Source of the DNA: Methanobacteriota archaeon
GTDB taxonomy: Archaea > Undinarchaeota > Undinarchaeia > Undinarchaeales > Undinarchaeaceae
Direction of reading: 5' to 3'
DNA length: 55,615 bases
NCBI GenBank assembly: GCA_002687935.1
Contig: NZBN01000010.1
Coordinates: 1-55,615 of the forward strand
The translations under genes were made by a program, and so were the position numbers. The stretch's first letter is position 1. Every line of letters begins with the position of its first letter. Below are positions 24,168 to 32,411 of this stretch, in pieces. The notes under the pieces are model-generated. The model saw nothing but the letters and a program-made list of their open reading frames with translations, was not told the DNA's origin and made no database searches.

Positions 24168-25517
24168 ATGGAAAAACTCCTCAAAGAGGTCCTGAAAAGA
24201 GTAAATCCTTCAAAAGAAGAGATTGATGCAATTTCTGAATTCACTAAAAAGGTTCTAAAAACTGCAAAGAGTCTCGGTGTTGAGGCCACAGTCCAGGGCT
24301 CAATTGCCAAAGATACATGGGTTTCTGGAACTCACGATCTTGATGTTTTTATTTGTTTCAATGAGGATGTTCCACGCTCCCGCCTGGAGAAAGACGGAAT
24401 TTCATTCGGAAAGAAAATAATCAAGGAACTTGGAGGAAAGCCTGAACTTGTCTATGCTGAACATCCATATACAAAAAGCACAATTGCTGGGTTTGTTCTT
24501 GATATAGTTCCCTGCTACAAACTGGAATCTGCGTCAAAAATAAAGAGTGCTGTGGACAGGACTCCCTTTCACACTGAATACATTCTCAAAAATTTCTCAG
24601 GAAAGCAGACATCTGAGGTCCGTCTTCTCAAAAGATTCATGAAGGGTATAGGAGTATACGGGGCTAAGGAGAAAGTCCGGGGCTTCTCTGGTTATCTTTG
24701 CGAACTTCTGATTCTGGAATATGGAAGTTTCTTGGACTTGATTTCTGCCGCAGGAAAGTGGAAAGTAGGTCAGTCACTTGACAAGGAAAAGTTCGGAACA
24801 GCAAAAAACTTCGATGATTCTCTTATCGTTATAGACCCAACAGATAAGAATAGAAATGTTGCCGCGGCTCTGGATAAGGATAAGTATGAAATATTCATTA
24901 AAGCTTCTCGTGAATTTCAGAGAAAACACAAAATCGAATTCTTCTTCCCAAATGAAGTAAAAAGCTTTTCAAAAGAGAGTTTAAAAAAAGAGCTTTCTAA
25001 AAGAGGACATTTGGCAATTCTGGAGTTCAAGCCCCCGAAAGTTGTTGAAGATATATTGTATTCACAATTAAGAAAGAGTGCACATACTATCGTAGCTTTT
25101 ATGAAAAGGGCACATTTTCCAGTTCTCGGATATTCATATACATCAGGAGACTTTTCCCATATCCTTTTAGATCTGGAGATTGCGTCTCTTCCTGATAAAC
25201 AGAAGGTGGATGGACCTCCAACTGATGTTGACCAGAAATTCCAGGACGAATTTGCGAAAAAACACAAAAAGAATAAGACCTGGATTTCAGGAGGTCGCTG
25301 GCATGTTGAAATTGACAGAGTTCACAGGACTCCTGAGTCATTATTAAATGAAATAATTAAAAGTCCTAAAGATTATGGAATCGGCAAGTATGTTGCAGAA
25401 TCTCTTTCTAAGGAGTGTAAACTATTATCTTCTGCGGAGATTCTGGACTCAGATTCTGAGGAACTTGCTAAGTTTATCACAAGTTATCTTTCAAAGAAGA
25501 AACCATGGGAGTGGTAG
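24168..25517 (+). CDS. cca: CCA-adding enzyme, archaeal class I tRNA nucleotidyltransferase
   Basis: It adds or repairs the 3' CCA of tRNA; none of the five tRNA genes in the window encodes CCA. The nucleotidyltransferase motif GSIAKDTWVSGTHDLDVF holds the catalytic aspartates, and the archaeal middle and C-terminal domains follow (SEVRLLKRFMKGIGVYGAKEKVRGFSGYL). It is 449 residues from the ATG at 24168, which a TATA box (TTTTATAT near 24140) places in a leaderless transcript. An upstream in-frame extension would be a hydrophobic stretch not found in the family. Confidence 0.95.
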   Translation: MEKLLKEVLKRVNPSKEEIDAISEFTKKVLKTAKSLGVEATVQGSIAKDTWVSGTHDLDVFICFNEDVPRSRLEKDGISFGKKIIKELGGKPELVYAEHPYTKSTIAGFVLDIVPCYKLESASKIKSAVDRTPFHTEYILKNFSGKQTSEVRLLKRFMKGIGVYGAKEKVRGFSGYLCELLILEYGSFLDLISAAGKWKVGQSLDKEKFGTAKNFDDSLIVIDPTDKNRNVAAALDKDKYEIFIKASREFQRKHKIEFFFPNEVKSFSKESLKKELSKRGHLAILEFKPPKVVEDILYSQLRKSAHTIVAFMKRAHFPVLGYSYTSGDFSHILLDLEIASLPDKQKVDGPPTDVDQKFQDEFAKKHKKNKTWISGGRWHVEIDRVHRTPESLLNEIIKSPKDYGIGKYVAESLSKECKLLSSAEILDSDSEELAKFITSYLSKKKPWEW

Positions 25518-25533
25518 ACAATTATAGTCTTAT

Positions 25534-25653
25534 CTATTCGTCGTCGTCTTCTCCGTTGTCTTCTTCGTCCTCACTGTAGTTGTCATCATCATCATCTTCG
25601 AAACTTTCTTCGTCTTCGTCGTCTTCCCTATCGTAGTGTTCTTTGTCTTCCAT
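25534..25653 (-). CDS. Very acidic 39-residue protein
   Basis: A short frame with a perfect GGAGGT Shine-Dalgarno four bases before its ATG. About 60% of its 39 residues are Asp or Glu (for example EDDEDEESFEDDDDDNY), with no hydrophobic core. It is probably intrinsically disordered and could mimic nucleic acid or buffer cations, but this is speculation. A TATA-like stretch lies about 45 nt upstream (near 25700). It is convergent with the CCA gene and lies downstream of hjc on the same strand. Confidence 0.6.
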   Translation of the reverse strand: MEDKEHYDREDDEDEESFEDDDDDNYSEDEEDNGEDDDE

Positions 25654-25657
25654 TTTT

Positions 25658-25663
25658 ACCTCC
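25658..25663 (-). promoter_or_regulatory. Shine-Dalgarno site of the acidic mini-gene
   Basis: GGAGGT on the minus strand, four bases before the ATG at 25653. Most genes in the window lack such a site, so it supports translation of this very short frame. Confidence 0.65.
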
Positions 25664-25708
25664 AAATGAAATTACTATAGGGCTCCGTTCAGGAATATAA
25701 ATATTTTT

Positions 25709-25800
25709 CTATAAATCAGAACTTTGCACCTTTAGTCTATTCTGCACCTAAAGTCACGATTTTCAGCTACATTAAGTGCAAAGCTATAAATCAGAACTTT
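25709..25800. repeat. 17-bp direct repeat spanning the hjc stop codon
   Basis: CTATAAATCAGAACTTT occurs at 25709-25725 and again at 25784-25800, where it is the last codons and stop of hjc. The 75-bp spacing contains two similar GCACCT..AAGTC or GCACCTTTAGTC words. It could be the trace of a short tandem duplication of the 3' end of hjc. Confidence 0.55.
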
Positions 25801-26206
25801 CACGGTTTATTTCAATTATCTCATCAAGTCGTTTTCCGTCATCATAAGCAAAACTTTTTGAAATTTTGAAATTTTCACCTTTAGTCATCTGTATCTTCGC
25901 CATATCAAGAAATATCCAATCACTTCCTCCAAACTTGACTGCAATCCAGGGTTTTGCCCCAAAGGTCTGTGAGAATGTTATTAGTTTTACAATTTCTTCA
26001 TAACTAAGGTGAACATAATCTCCAGCAACGGACTTACATTCAAATGCAAAAGTCGTCTTTCCGTCGCTTGCCACAACATCAGGGCATGGTCTTCTCGATA
26101 CTCCGCTTCCCGCCGCTCTAAGTGCCGCGAAGCCCCGTTCCCAGAGCATTCCAATCAGCTCGCGCTCAGCTCTTGCCCCTTTTCCGTATTTGTCTTTTAC
26201 TGCCAC
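25784..26206 (-). CDS. hjc: Holliday junction resolvase Hjc
   Basis: A 140-residue archaeal resolvase of the restriction-endonuclease fold. It shows KGARAERELIGMLWERGFAALRAAGSG, the catalytic PDVVA (D43) and FECKS (E56, K58) of the E-D-ExK site. It cuts four-way DNA junctions as a dimer. It diverges from the hsp20 gene with only 37 bp between the starts, so their promoters overlap. The last five codons lie in a 17-bp direct repeat. Confidence 0.95.
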   Translation of the reverse strand: MAVKDKYGKGARAERELIGMLWERGFAALRAAGSGVSRRPCPDVVASDGKTTFAFECKSVAGDYVHLSYEEIVKLITFSQTFGAKPWIAVKFGGSDWIFLDMAKIQMTKGENFKISKSFAYDDGKRLDEIIEINRESSDL

Positions 26207-26243
26207 TAAAAACTTAAATATCTCTAGCCTATTAAAATTAACT

Positions 26244-26843
26244 ATGGCGAAAAAGAAAGAGAGAACTGGAGAATGGTGGAGAAAGTATACAAAACGCTAT
26301 ATAGATGAAGATGTTTCCCAGAAAAAAGTTCCAAACAGGCTGAAGAGAAAGCAAGTTCCGAAACAAAAAGCACAGGAACTTCCGTATATTGGTTTTTCAG
26401 AACCTTTCAAGGATATTCAAAACCTTTCAAAGGGAATAAACCAGATGTTTACAGATATGCTGAATCGGGACTTTTCCAAATCCCCTGAGCTTCCAAGGAC
26501 TCTCAAGATGCAGGAAGGTCTCTTTCGTCAGCCGATTGTTCAGGTAAAAGAGGGAAAGAAAGACCTAATTGTAAAAGTCGAGCTCCCTGGTCTAAGAAAG
26601 GATGATATAAATCTAAAAGTTGAGGGAAGTCACCTAATAATAGATGCCAGTATAAAATCAGATAAAAAACAGAAAGATTCAGGTTATATTGGCTTTTCAT
26701 CCAATTATATGGGTTTCAGAAACGTTGTCAGGCTTCCGGTTCCTGTTGATAAAAACCTCAGTAGGGCCACTTACAAGTCCGGTATACTTACTATAATCTT
26801 AAGAAAACTCCCTCCAGGTGAAGGCGAAATCGATATAGAGTAG
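26244..26843 (+). CDS. hsp20: Small heat shock protein Hsp20
   Basis: The C-terminal half (about residues 92-190) is an alpha-crystallin domain: KDLIVKVELPGLRKDDINLKVEGSHLIIDA and SRATYKSGILTIILRKLP with the GIL signature. The N-terminal region is basic and aromatic (KERTGEWWRKYTKRYIDED). It is an ATP-independent holdase forming oligomers. The ATG at 26244 follows a TATA box (TTAAATAT near 26213) by about 28 nt. A C-terminal IxI-like motif, EIDIE, is present. 199 residues. Confidence 0.93.
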   Translation: MAKKKERTGEWWRKYTKRYIDEDVSQKKVPNRLKRKQVPKQKAQELPYIGFSEPFKDIQNLSKGINQMFTDMLNRDFSKSPELPRTLKMQEGLFRQPIVQVKEGKKDLIVKVELPGLRKDDINLKVEGSHLIIDASIKSDKKQKDSGYIGFSSNYMGFRNVVRLPVPVDKNLSRATYKSGILTIILRKLPPGEGEIDIE

Positions 26844-26883
26844 TGGAATATTATTTAAGACTCTTAGCTCATAGTTTCTGCGT

Positions 26884-26955
26884 GCCTCAGTAGCTCAGTG
26901 GTAGAGCGCGTCATTGGTAATGACGAGGTCGCGAGTTCAACTCTCGTCTGAGGCT
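26884..26955 (+). tRNA. tRNA-Thr (GGU anticodon)
   Basis: Full cloverleaf: acceptor GCCTCAG/CTGAGGC with discriminator T, D arm containing AGTGGTAGA, anticodon stem CGTCA/TGACG around loop TTGGTAA, and T arm with TTCAACT. CCA is not encoded and no intron is present. A TATA-like TTATTTAA lies about 30 nt upstream. Confidence 0.97.
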
Positions 26956-26992
26956 TAGTAAACTCTATATATTTTCTTAACCATGTTTATTT

Positions 26993-27946
26993 ATGCGTAT
27001 AAAATCGAGGGACGGCGAGAGCCACAAAAATTACAAGTCATTGTGGCTGGACGGGCTGACTGTGAAGGTTATAGATCAGAGAAAACTTCCCTTTTCATTC
27101 AATATACTTGAATTGAAAACTGCAGGTGAAACGCTCTCTGCAATCAGAAATGGTTCTATACAAGGTTCAATTTCTGTGGCTGTTGCATCAGCCTATGCAG
27201 TTGCCCAGGCAGCTAGTGAGTTTGATGGTTCTGCTTATGAGCTGTTCAGACTATCTGTATATGGAAGTGCTGACATTCTAACAAATGAGCTGGACTGCCC
27301 TAATGTTTCTGTCTCTGTAGAACAAGTGCTTAAGTCTATTAAACATTTAGATTCTATAGAGCTTGCCAAAAAGGCGGCATTTGCGTCAGCAGAGGAAGTC
27401 TCGTCTAACTATATAGATGTGTGCAAACGCATCGGATTGCGGGGAGGAAATCTAATTACTACTGGTTCTAAAATTCTTATTCATTGCAATGGCGGAGCTC
27501 TTGGAAGTGTTGATTTCGGAACTTCTCTTGCACCTATCCGCTCTGCTAAGATCCTTGGCAGAAGTTTTCAGGTATATATTGATAAGGACTGTCCCGGTTC
27601 AAATTCATGGGAACTTTCCCAGGAAGGAATAAGTGTTGCTGCAATTCCTCCTCTTGAAACTGGGCATATTATGCGCTCAGGAGAAATAGATTTCTGCATG
27701 ATGGCGGCAGAAAAAGCTGACCTTAATGGGGATGTTTATTCTTCTCCTGGAACTTATGAGAAAGCAGTTCTTTCCAAGGAGCATTCAATTCCCTTCTATG
27801 TTGCACTTCCCCGTTCTTCTGTTGATACAAGCGGAAAAAAATTTCAAGAAGATTCAGGATTCGTTCCTTCTGAATACATTACTGCATATATAACTGAATA
27901 TGGAATGTTTAGACCTGGAAATTTCAAGGACTTAATGCAGGGCTAA
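26993..27946 (+). CDS. MtnA/ribose-1,5-bisphosphate isomerase family protein
   Basis: eIF2B-like isomerase fold. The start SLWLDGLTVKVIDQRKLP and the core ILIHCNGGALGSVDFGTSLAPIRSA, NSWELSQEGISVAAI and NGDVYSSPGTYEKAVLSKEHSIPFYVALPRSSVD match MtnA (methylthioribose-1-phosphate isomerase) and archaeal R15P isomerase. Catalytic Cys165 is kept, but the family Asp is Glu239 (MAAEKA instead of GADRI). The phosphate-binding RGAPAIG motif is degenerate (QGSISVA). At 317 residues it is near R15P isomerase in length. Substrate is uncertain; a link with the RuBisCO at 4144 is inference. Leaderless: TATA box about 25 nt upstream. Confidence 0.78.
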   Translation: MRIKSRDGESHKNYKSLWLDGLTVKVIDQRKLPFSFNILELKTAGETLSAIRNGSIQGSISVAVASAYAVAQAASEFDGSAYELFRLSVYGSADILTNELDCPNVSVSVEQVLKSIKHLDSIELAKKAAFASAEEVSSNYIDVCKRIGLRGGNLITTGSKILIHCNGGALGSVDFGTSLAPIRSAKILGRSFQVYIDKDCPGSNSWELSQEGISVAAIPPLETGHIMRSGEIDFCMMAAEKADLNGDVYSSPGTYEKAVLSKEHSIPFYVALPRSSVDTSGKKFQEDSGFVPSEYITAYITEYGMFRPGNFKDLMQG

Positions 27947-28365
27947 AACTCATATTGGTCAACACTTATACATGGATGTAGCTTTTCCTCGTATATTTGT
28001 ATGTACTCTTCAAAATCAATATTCCGAATACTTTTAAGACGCCTTTCTCGCTCCTTTAACAATTTGTTTAGATGTCTTTTCTTTTCTGAAAGCAGACGAT
28101 TCATTATTCTGTAGGCTGGAAGTGTTCTGTACATTCGCGGCTTCTCACCTTCGCTGGAGAGGAGCTTTCTTTCTTCGAGAGCTTTCAAAACTTGGTAGAC
28201 TTTTGTCAGCGGTATTCCTGAGAGCTCGCTGATGTCCTTTGCTGTCGTCTTTCTCTTGTTCAGAAGAACTACCATCGCCTTTGACTGATATTCTGTCAGA
28301 CCGAGTCTTTTCAGATATAGGATATTTTCCTCCATCTTACTTTTAGTGGGGGTGGGAAAATACAT
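27943..28365 (-). CDS. TrmB-family transcriptional regulator
   Basis: An N-terminal TrmB-type winged helix: LKRLGLTEYQSKAMVVLLNKRKTTAKDISELSGIPLTKVYQVLKALEERKLLSSEGEKPRMYRTL. A coiled, Lys/Arg-rich dimerisation segment (residues 85-115) and a short tail follow. It lacks the large sugar-binding domain of full-length TrmB. The ATG at 28365 fits a TATA box at about 28390-28402; a second ATG at 28335 also precedes the conserved domain. It diverges from the giant surface-protein gene, with two dyads between the starts. Confidence 0.85.
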   Translation of the reverse strand: MYFPTPTKSKMEENILYLKRLGLTEYQSKAMVVLLNKRKTTAKDISELSGIPLTKVYQVLKALEERKLLSSEGEKPRMYRTLPAYRIMNRLLSEKKRHLNKLLKERERRLKSIRNIDFEEYIQIYEEKLHPCISVDQYEF

Positions 28366-28376
28366 AAGCTCTTAGC

Positions 28377-28425
28377 GGGAAAATCCCTATTATATAATTA
28401 TAAGAACCTTCCCGATTCTCGGGAA
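28377..28425. promoter_or_regulatory. Divergent promoter with two dyad operators
   Basis: Between the TrmB-type regulator and the surface-protein gene lie GGGAAAATCCC (28377-28387) and the perfect dyad TTCCCGATTCTCGGGAA (28409-28425). An AT-rich TATA box for the regulator lies between them (about 28390-28402) and TATTTAAATA (28435-28444) follows for the surface gene. The layout suits autoregulation and control of the surface protein by the adjacent regulator. Confidence 0.6.
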
Positions 28426-28464
28426 CTCGTAAACTATTTAAATACTCCAATATTAATCCCCTGC

Positions 28465-31400
28465 ATGGTGAGGATGGCACGTAGTGGTTTATTTGCAATA
28501 GTATCTTGTGTTACTGCGTTATTCTTTTTCGTAGCTCTATCAGGTCCAGTATTAGCTGGGGGTTGTATAGCCGGAGGAACTCCTATTCCATCGAGTAATG
28601 GAAATTGGACTGTTGTCAATGCAACAAGCTGTGGGAATGTCACAATTAATATTACTGGAAATGTCACAATTAACTCTGGCGGTTCTCTAACTCTTGAAAA
28701 CGTCACACTTCTTTTCAATGTTTCTAATGCTCACAACGCAACTTTAAAAATCCGAGACAATGGAAAACTCTATGCAAATAATACAACTGTAACTACTAAT
28801 GCTACAGGAGGAGGAATTGAAGTTCTTTTCCTAAAGGGCAGCACAGTTTCCATGAACAATTCGCTTGTCCGATATGTTAATGGAACTACTCACAGGGGTA
28901 AGGCAATAGGAACTTATCTCGAGGGAAGTAATAGTACATTAGAATTCAGGAATGTTGTGTTTAATAATTCTCATGCGGGACCTGCCGTCACCCTAAACGG
29001 AACGTCATCTCCTACACTTGTAAATCTTACACTGGATGACAACAAGTGGGGTTTCAATGTAACGAACTCAAGTTCAGTTACAATATATAATTCGACTATT
29101 TCAAACACAAGTAATGCAGATATTACTCTAGCAACAAATTCTAATGTTACACTTCTTGGAACGACGCACAATATCAGCAAAATCCCTGCCTTGTCTGGCT
29201 CAGCATCTTTGAATACAAGCTGGTATATTGAAGTCTATGTCGTTACTTCTCTGGCAAACGGAAACAAATACGAAATGGGAAGCGCTTCAGTTGAAGTCTT
29301 TGCAAATAATACAACTTCAGTAAAGAATGCAACTACCAATGCAAGCGGACTCACTTCTCCCACCTTCATATTGACTCACAGGATAAACTCATCTGGTGGG
29401 AACTATTCAAATAATCAGTACAATGTAACTGCGAATAAGACTGGTGGCGGAACTCTCAATAATACTCTATTCAACTTCAGTAATTCAAATCTAGTCGGTG
29501 CAAGCAATGTCACGGTTCAAATGTTCTGGCCTCTGCATATATTGAGTTTCGATTCAAATGTGACTTCTGTTTCAGTTCCTACACAAAGTTATGCATTCGT
29601 TAATTTGACTCTTAATAATACTGGAAATACTTGGGATAGAGTTGTTTTCAAGGACAATGCCAGTGAGGGTTGGTATTTCAACTTTACTTCTCCAAATAGT
29701 TCCTTCAGTAGTACTGACTATGGTCTGAATATGTCTAATTATGATAATGTTTCCTTCACTTTGCGTGTCGAAGTTCCGACAAACGCAACTCCGGGTAAAT
29801 CTTATTTAATTAATCTCTCTGCCAATTCTACAGGGAACAGTAGCAGAGGTCGCTGGAATGTCTCAAGTATAGTTCTAACTGTAAATATAAGCAATACTAC
29901 ATTAAACTGGGCAAATATGGTTCAGAACGGAACTGCACTTCTCCAGAAAAATATGGATACATCTTTGTTTGTCTGGAATGCCTCTAACTATACCACTGCT
30001 TGGGCACTTTGGGGAATGAATAACACACACAATGCAAATACTACAAGCATATCTCAGATTCTCAACAGGTTCAACAATTCTTCTAATGGTAGTGTTGCTT
30101 GGCTTGATTCAACATATGCTGCGCCAAATGTTACTACTGCTTTGACACTTATAGCACACAAGAAGTCAAGTCTTTCCAATACAGCCTATGCAAATCTGAC
30201 AGCAACTGTAAACTATCTCTCTTTAATAGTTAATGATACAAAAACTCTCCCTGAAACTGCCATAATTCTCTCGGCTATATATCAATCAGGAGTGAATACA
30301 AGCGATGACACAGTAAATGATGCATTCAACTGGTTGCGAGACCAGCAGATTAACAAAACTGCAGGACGGGGAAGCTGGAACAATGACACAATTAATACTT
30401 CCTGGGCTCTATATGCAATGGCATCACTTGGTAATACTTCTGACAACAGGACAGCTGCAAGGCGCTGGCTCCAGTCCAATCAAAGCATGGCTGGCTACTT
30501 CGGAGACGGAAATGGTCTTGTCAACATAACCGCAGTCGCTATATTGGCCCTTACAGAGGATAACACAAACACGTCATGGTTCGTGGACAATGACAGAAAC
30601 TTTTCTACATCAAATGACAGATTCTATAGAGGTTCCATCGAGCGCGGTCTTAACTATTTGGCAAGGAATAGTGTTTCCGGCTCGACTGGAGGCTGGAACA
30701 CTTCGACTGCAGGAGGGGATAACCTTCCAACTGCAATGGTTATTGCGGCTTTTTCAAGTGGGGCAAAATATGGGACTCTATCAGGTTATGTTAATGGAAC
30801 AGGAAATGCAAGTGGCTGGAACAATATCAGTGCAGCTATAGTGTCATTCAATACCAGCTCCGCAAACTACAGCGTTGCCACAAACAATGCCGGTTTCTTT
30901 ACCTTGAATCTTCCTGTAACAAAATACACTCCACTTGTTCACTATGATGCCTATATGACTAATTCAAGTGTCAATGAATTTACCCTTAATAACAGCCAAA
31001 CTTTCAACAGGAGTTTCGGAGCTCTTCCAAAAATAAATGTTTCAGGAGATAATGCAAACCCAAGCAATGGCATTTTCAACGCTACAACAGTTGATGCTGG
31101 TTCTCGAGTTAAGCTAAACGGTTCCGCAGTTTACGCTCACAGCGGTAAGAACTTTACTGGATCAATGTACTATGTTAGCGATAATTCCAATTCAATAAGT
31201 GCCAGCAATATAGCAACTGCGGCATCCACAAATTACACTGAGTATGTCTTCATAGCCCCATCTCCAAGTAGTCTCACAGCATATTCGGTTACTATGTGGG
31301 TTAATGACACATATGGAAGTAATGGCTCTATAACTCAGATAATTAATGTCCGCGCAGTTACAAGTGCTGCATCTTCTGGAGGCGGCGGCGGAGGCGGAGG

Positions 31401-32409
31401 CGGAGCAGCAAGTGACTACGCTCTCACTATTATTGAGTATGATAATCAGCTTACAATTGCACAGGGAGAAAGTCGCTCAACAGTTGTAAAGGTCAAGAAT
31501 TCAGGTATTCAGAGTCTTGAGGATGTTGCTCTTACTGTAACAGGAATACCAAGTTCCTGGTATGCAGTCACTGTCAGGAATTCAACACTATCAACTGAGG
31601 ATTTAAACGCAGGTGAAGTTGTGACTTATGATATTGCCTGGGACATCCCAAGCGACGCCGAAGCGAAAACACATGTTGCTACGTGGAAGGCTACAGATAA
31701 AGATTCAAAGGCTCTTGTTGAAAAATCCCTTGAACTAAAAATTTCCAAAGTATGGACAAATACTACTGTTGGTGATTTGAATGTTACCATAAATCACCTC
31801 AAACTCCGTATGGCAAATCTCACTCTGCTCATTTCTAAACTTGACAGGAAAGGAATAGATGTCACTTCATTAAATGCTGACCTCACGGCGCTAAACTCGA
31901 GCATACAGTCCTCTATACAGAAATACAATGCCGGAGACTATACAGACTCCGAACTTCTGGCAATCCAGGCAGGTCTCAAGGCTGACTCAATGGAGAAGGA
32001 AATAAATGAAGCTCTTGAACAGAAGGGAGCAGTCTTCAGAGCTCTGAAATCTATAGCAGTAGGTGGAAATCTTGGTTCAATACTTGCTGTCCTTATAGTT
32101 TCAGGATTTGCCGGTTTCATAATTTGGTTTAAATTCTTCAAACTGATTCGCATATCACACATAAAGGAAGAGCCATCTAAGTTCGCTGAAGGAACTCGAA
32201 TTGAGGGTGTAGTTAAGTCAATAACTGAAACTTCCAAGGGTAAGGTCTTCTTAATTTCAGACGGAACTGGAAAACTCCATGTACGCTATCCGTATTACAC
32301 GACAGTTGCCCAGGGAGATATGGTACGCTGTATTGGACTGGTGAAATCTTATAAGGATGTTCCATATATGGAAGCAACAGACCTCCACAAGGTTACAATA
32401 AAGCACTAA
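28465..32409 (+). CDS. Giant surface protein with C-terminal membrane helix and cytoplasmic OB-fold
   Basis: 1314 residues. A signal peptide (1-32, ending GPVLAGG) precedes a Ser/Thr/Asn-rich beta-helix-like region (about 33-270) with very many N-x-S/T sites, so heavy N-glycosylation is expected. Residues about 490-765 show alpha/alpha-toroid repeats like those of prenyltransferases (for example WLRDQQ...GSWNNDTINTSWALYAM). A carboxypeptidase-regulatory-like sandwich (about 773-840), a poly-Gly run near 972-980, a CARDB/NEW3-like domain and a coiled segment follow. A helix at about 1205-1225 crosses the membrane. The last 75 residues (EGTRIEGVVKSITETSKGKV...) look like an OB-fold, inside the cell. 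Leaderless. Confidence 0.82.
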   Translation: MVRMARSGLFAIVSCVTALFFFVALSGPVLAGGCIAGGTPIPSSNGNWTVVNATSCGNVTINITGNVTINSGGSLTLENVTLLFNVSNAHNATLKIRDNGKLYANNTTVTTNATGGGIEVLFLKGSTVSMNNSLVRYVNGTTHRGKAIGTYLEGSNSTLEFRNVVFNNSHAGPAVTLNGTSSPTLVNLTLDDNKWGFNVTNSSSVTIYNSTISNTSNADITLATNSNVTLLGTTHNISKIPALSGSASLNTSWYIEVYVVTSLANGNKYEMGSASVEVFANNTTSVKNATTNASGLTSPTFILTHRINSSGGNYSNNQYNVTANKTGGGTLNNTLFNFSNSNLVGASNVTVQMFWPLHILSFDSNVTSVSVPTQSYAFVNLTLNNTGNTWDRVVFKDNASEGWYFNFTSPNSSFSSTDYGLNMSNYDNVSFTLRVEVPTNATPGKSYLINLSANSTGNSSRGRWNVSSIVLTVNISNTTLNWANMVQNGTALLQKNMDTSLFVWNASNYTTAWALWGMNNTHNANTTSISQILNRFNNSSNGSVAWLDSTYAAPNVTTALTLIAHKKSSLSNTAYANLTATVNYLSLIVNDTKTLPETAIILSAIYQSGVNTSDDTVNDAFNWLRDQQINKTAGRGSWNNDTINTSWALYAMASLGNTSDNRTAARRWLQSNQSMAGYFGDGNGLVNITAVAILALTEDNTNTSWFVDNDRNFSTSNDRFYRGSIERGLNYLARNSVSGSTGGWNTSTAGGDNLPTAMVIAAFSSGAKYGTLSGYVNGTGNASGWNNISAAIVSFNTSSANYSVATNNAGFFTLNLPVTKYTPLVHYDAYMTNSSVNEFTLNNSQTFNRSFGALPKINVSGDNANPSNGIFNATTVDAGSRVKLNGSAVYAHSGKNFTGSMYYVSDNSNSISASNIATAASTNYTEYVFIAPSPSSLTAYSVTMWVNDTYGSNGSITQIINVRAVTSAASSGGGGGGGGGAASDYALTIIEYDNQLTIAQGESRSTVVKVKNSGIQSLEDVALTVTGIPSSWYAVTVRNSTLSTEDLNAGEVVTYDIAWDIPSDAEAKTHVATWKATDKDSKALVEKSLELKISKVWTNTTVGDLNVTINHLKLRMANLTLLISKLDRKGIDVTSLNADLTALNSSIQSSIQKYNAGDYTDSELLAIQAGLKADSMEKEINEALEQKGAVFRALKSIAVGGNLGSILAVLIVSGFAGFIIWFKFFKLIRISHIKEEPSKFAEGTRIEGVVKSITETSKGKVFLISDGTGKLHVRYPYYTTVAQGDMVRCIGLVKSYKDVPYMEATDLHKVTIKH

Positions 32410-32411
32410 AT

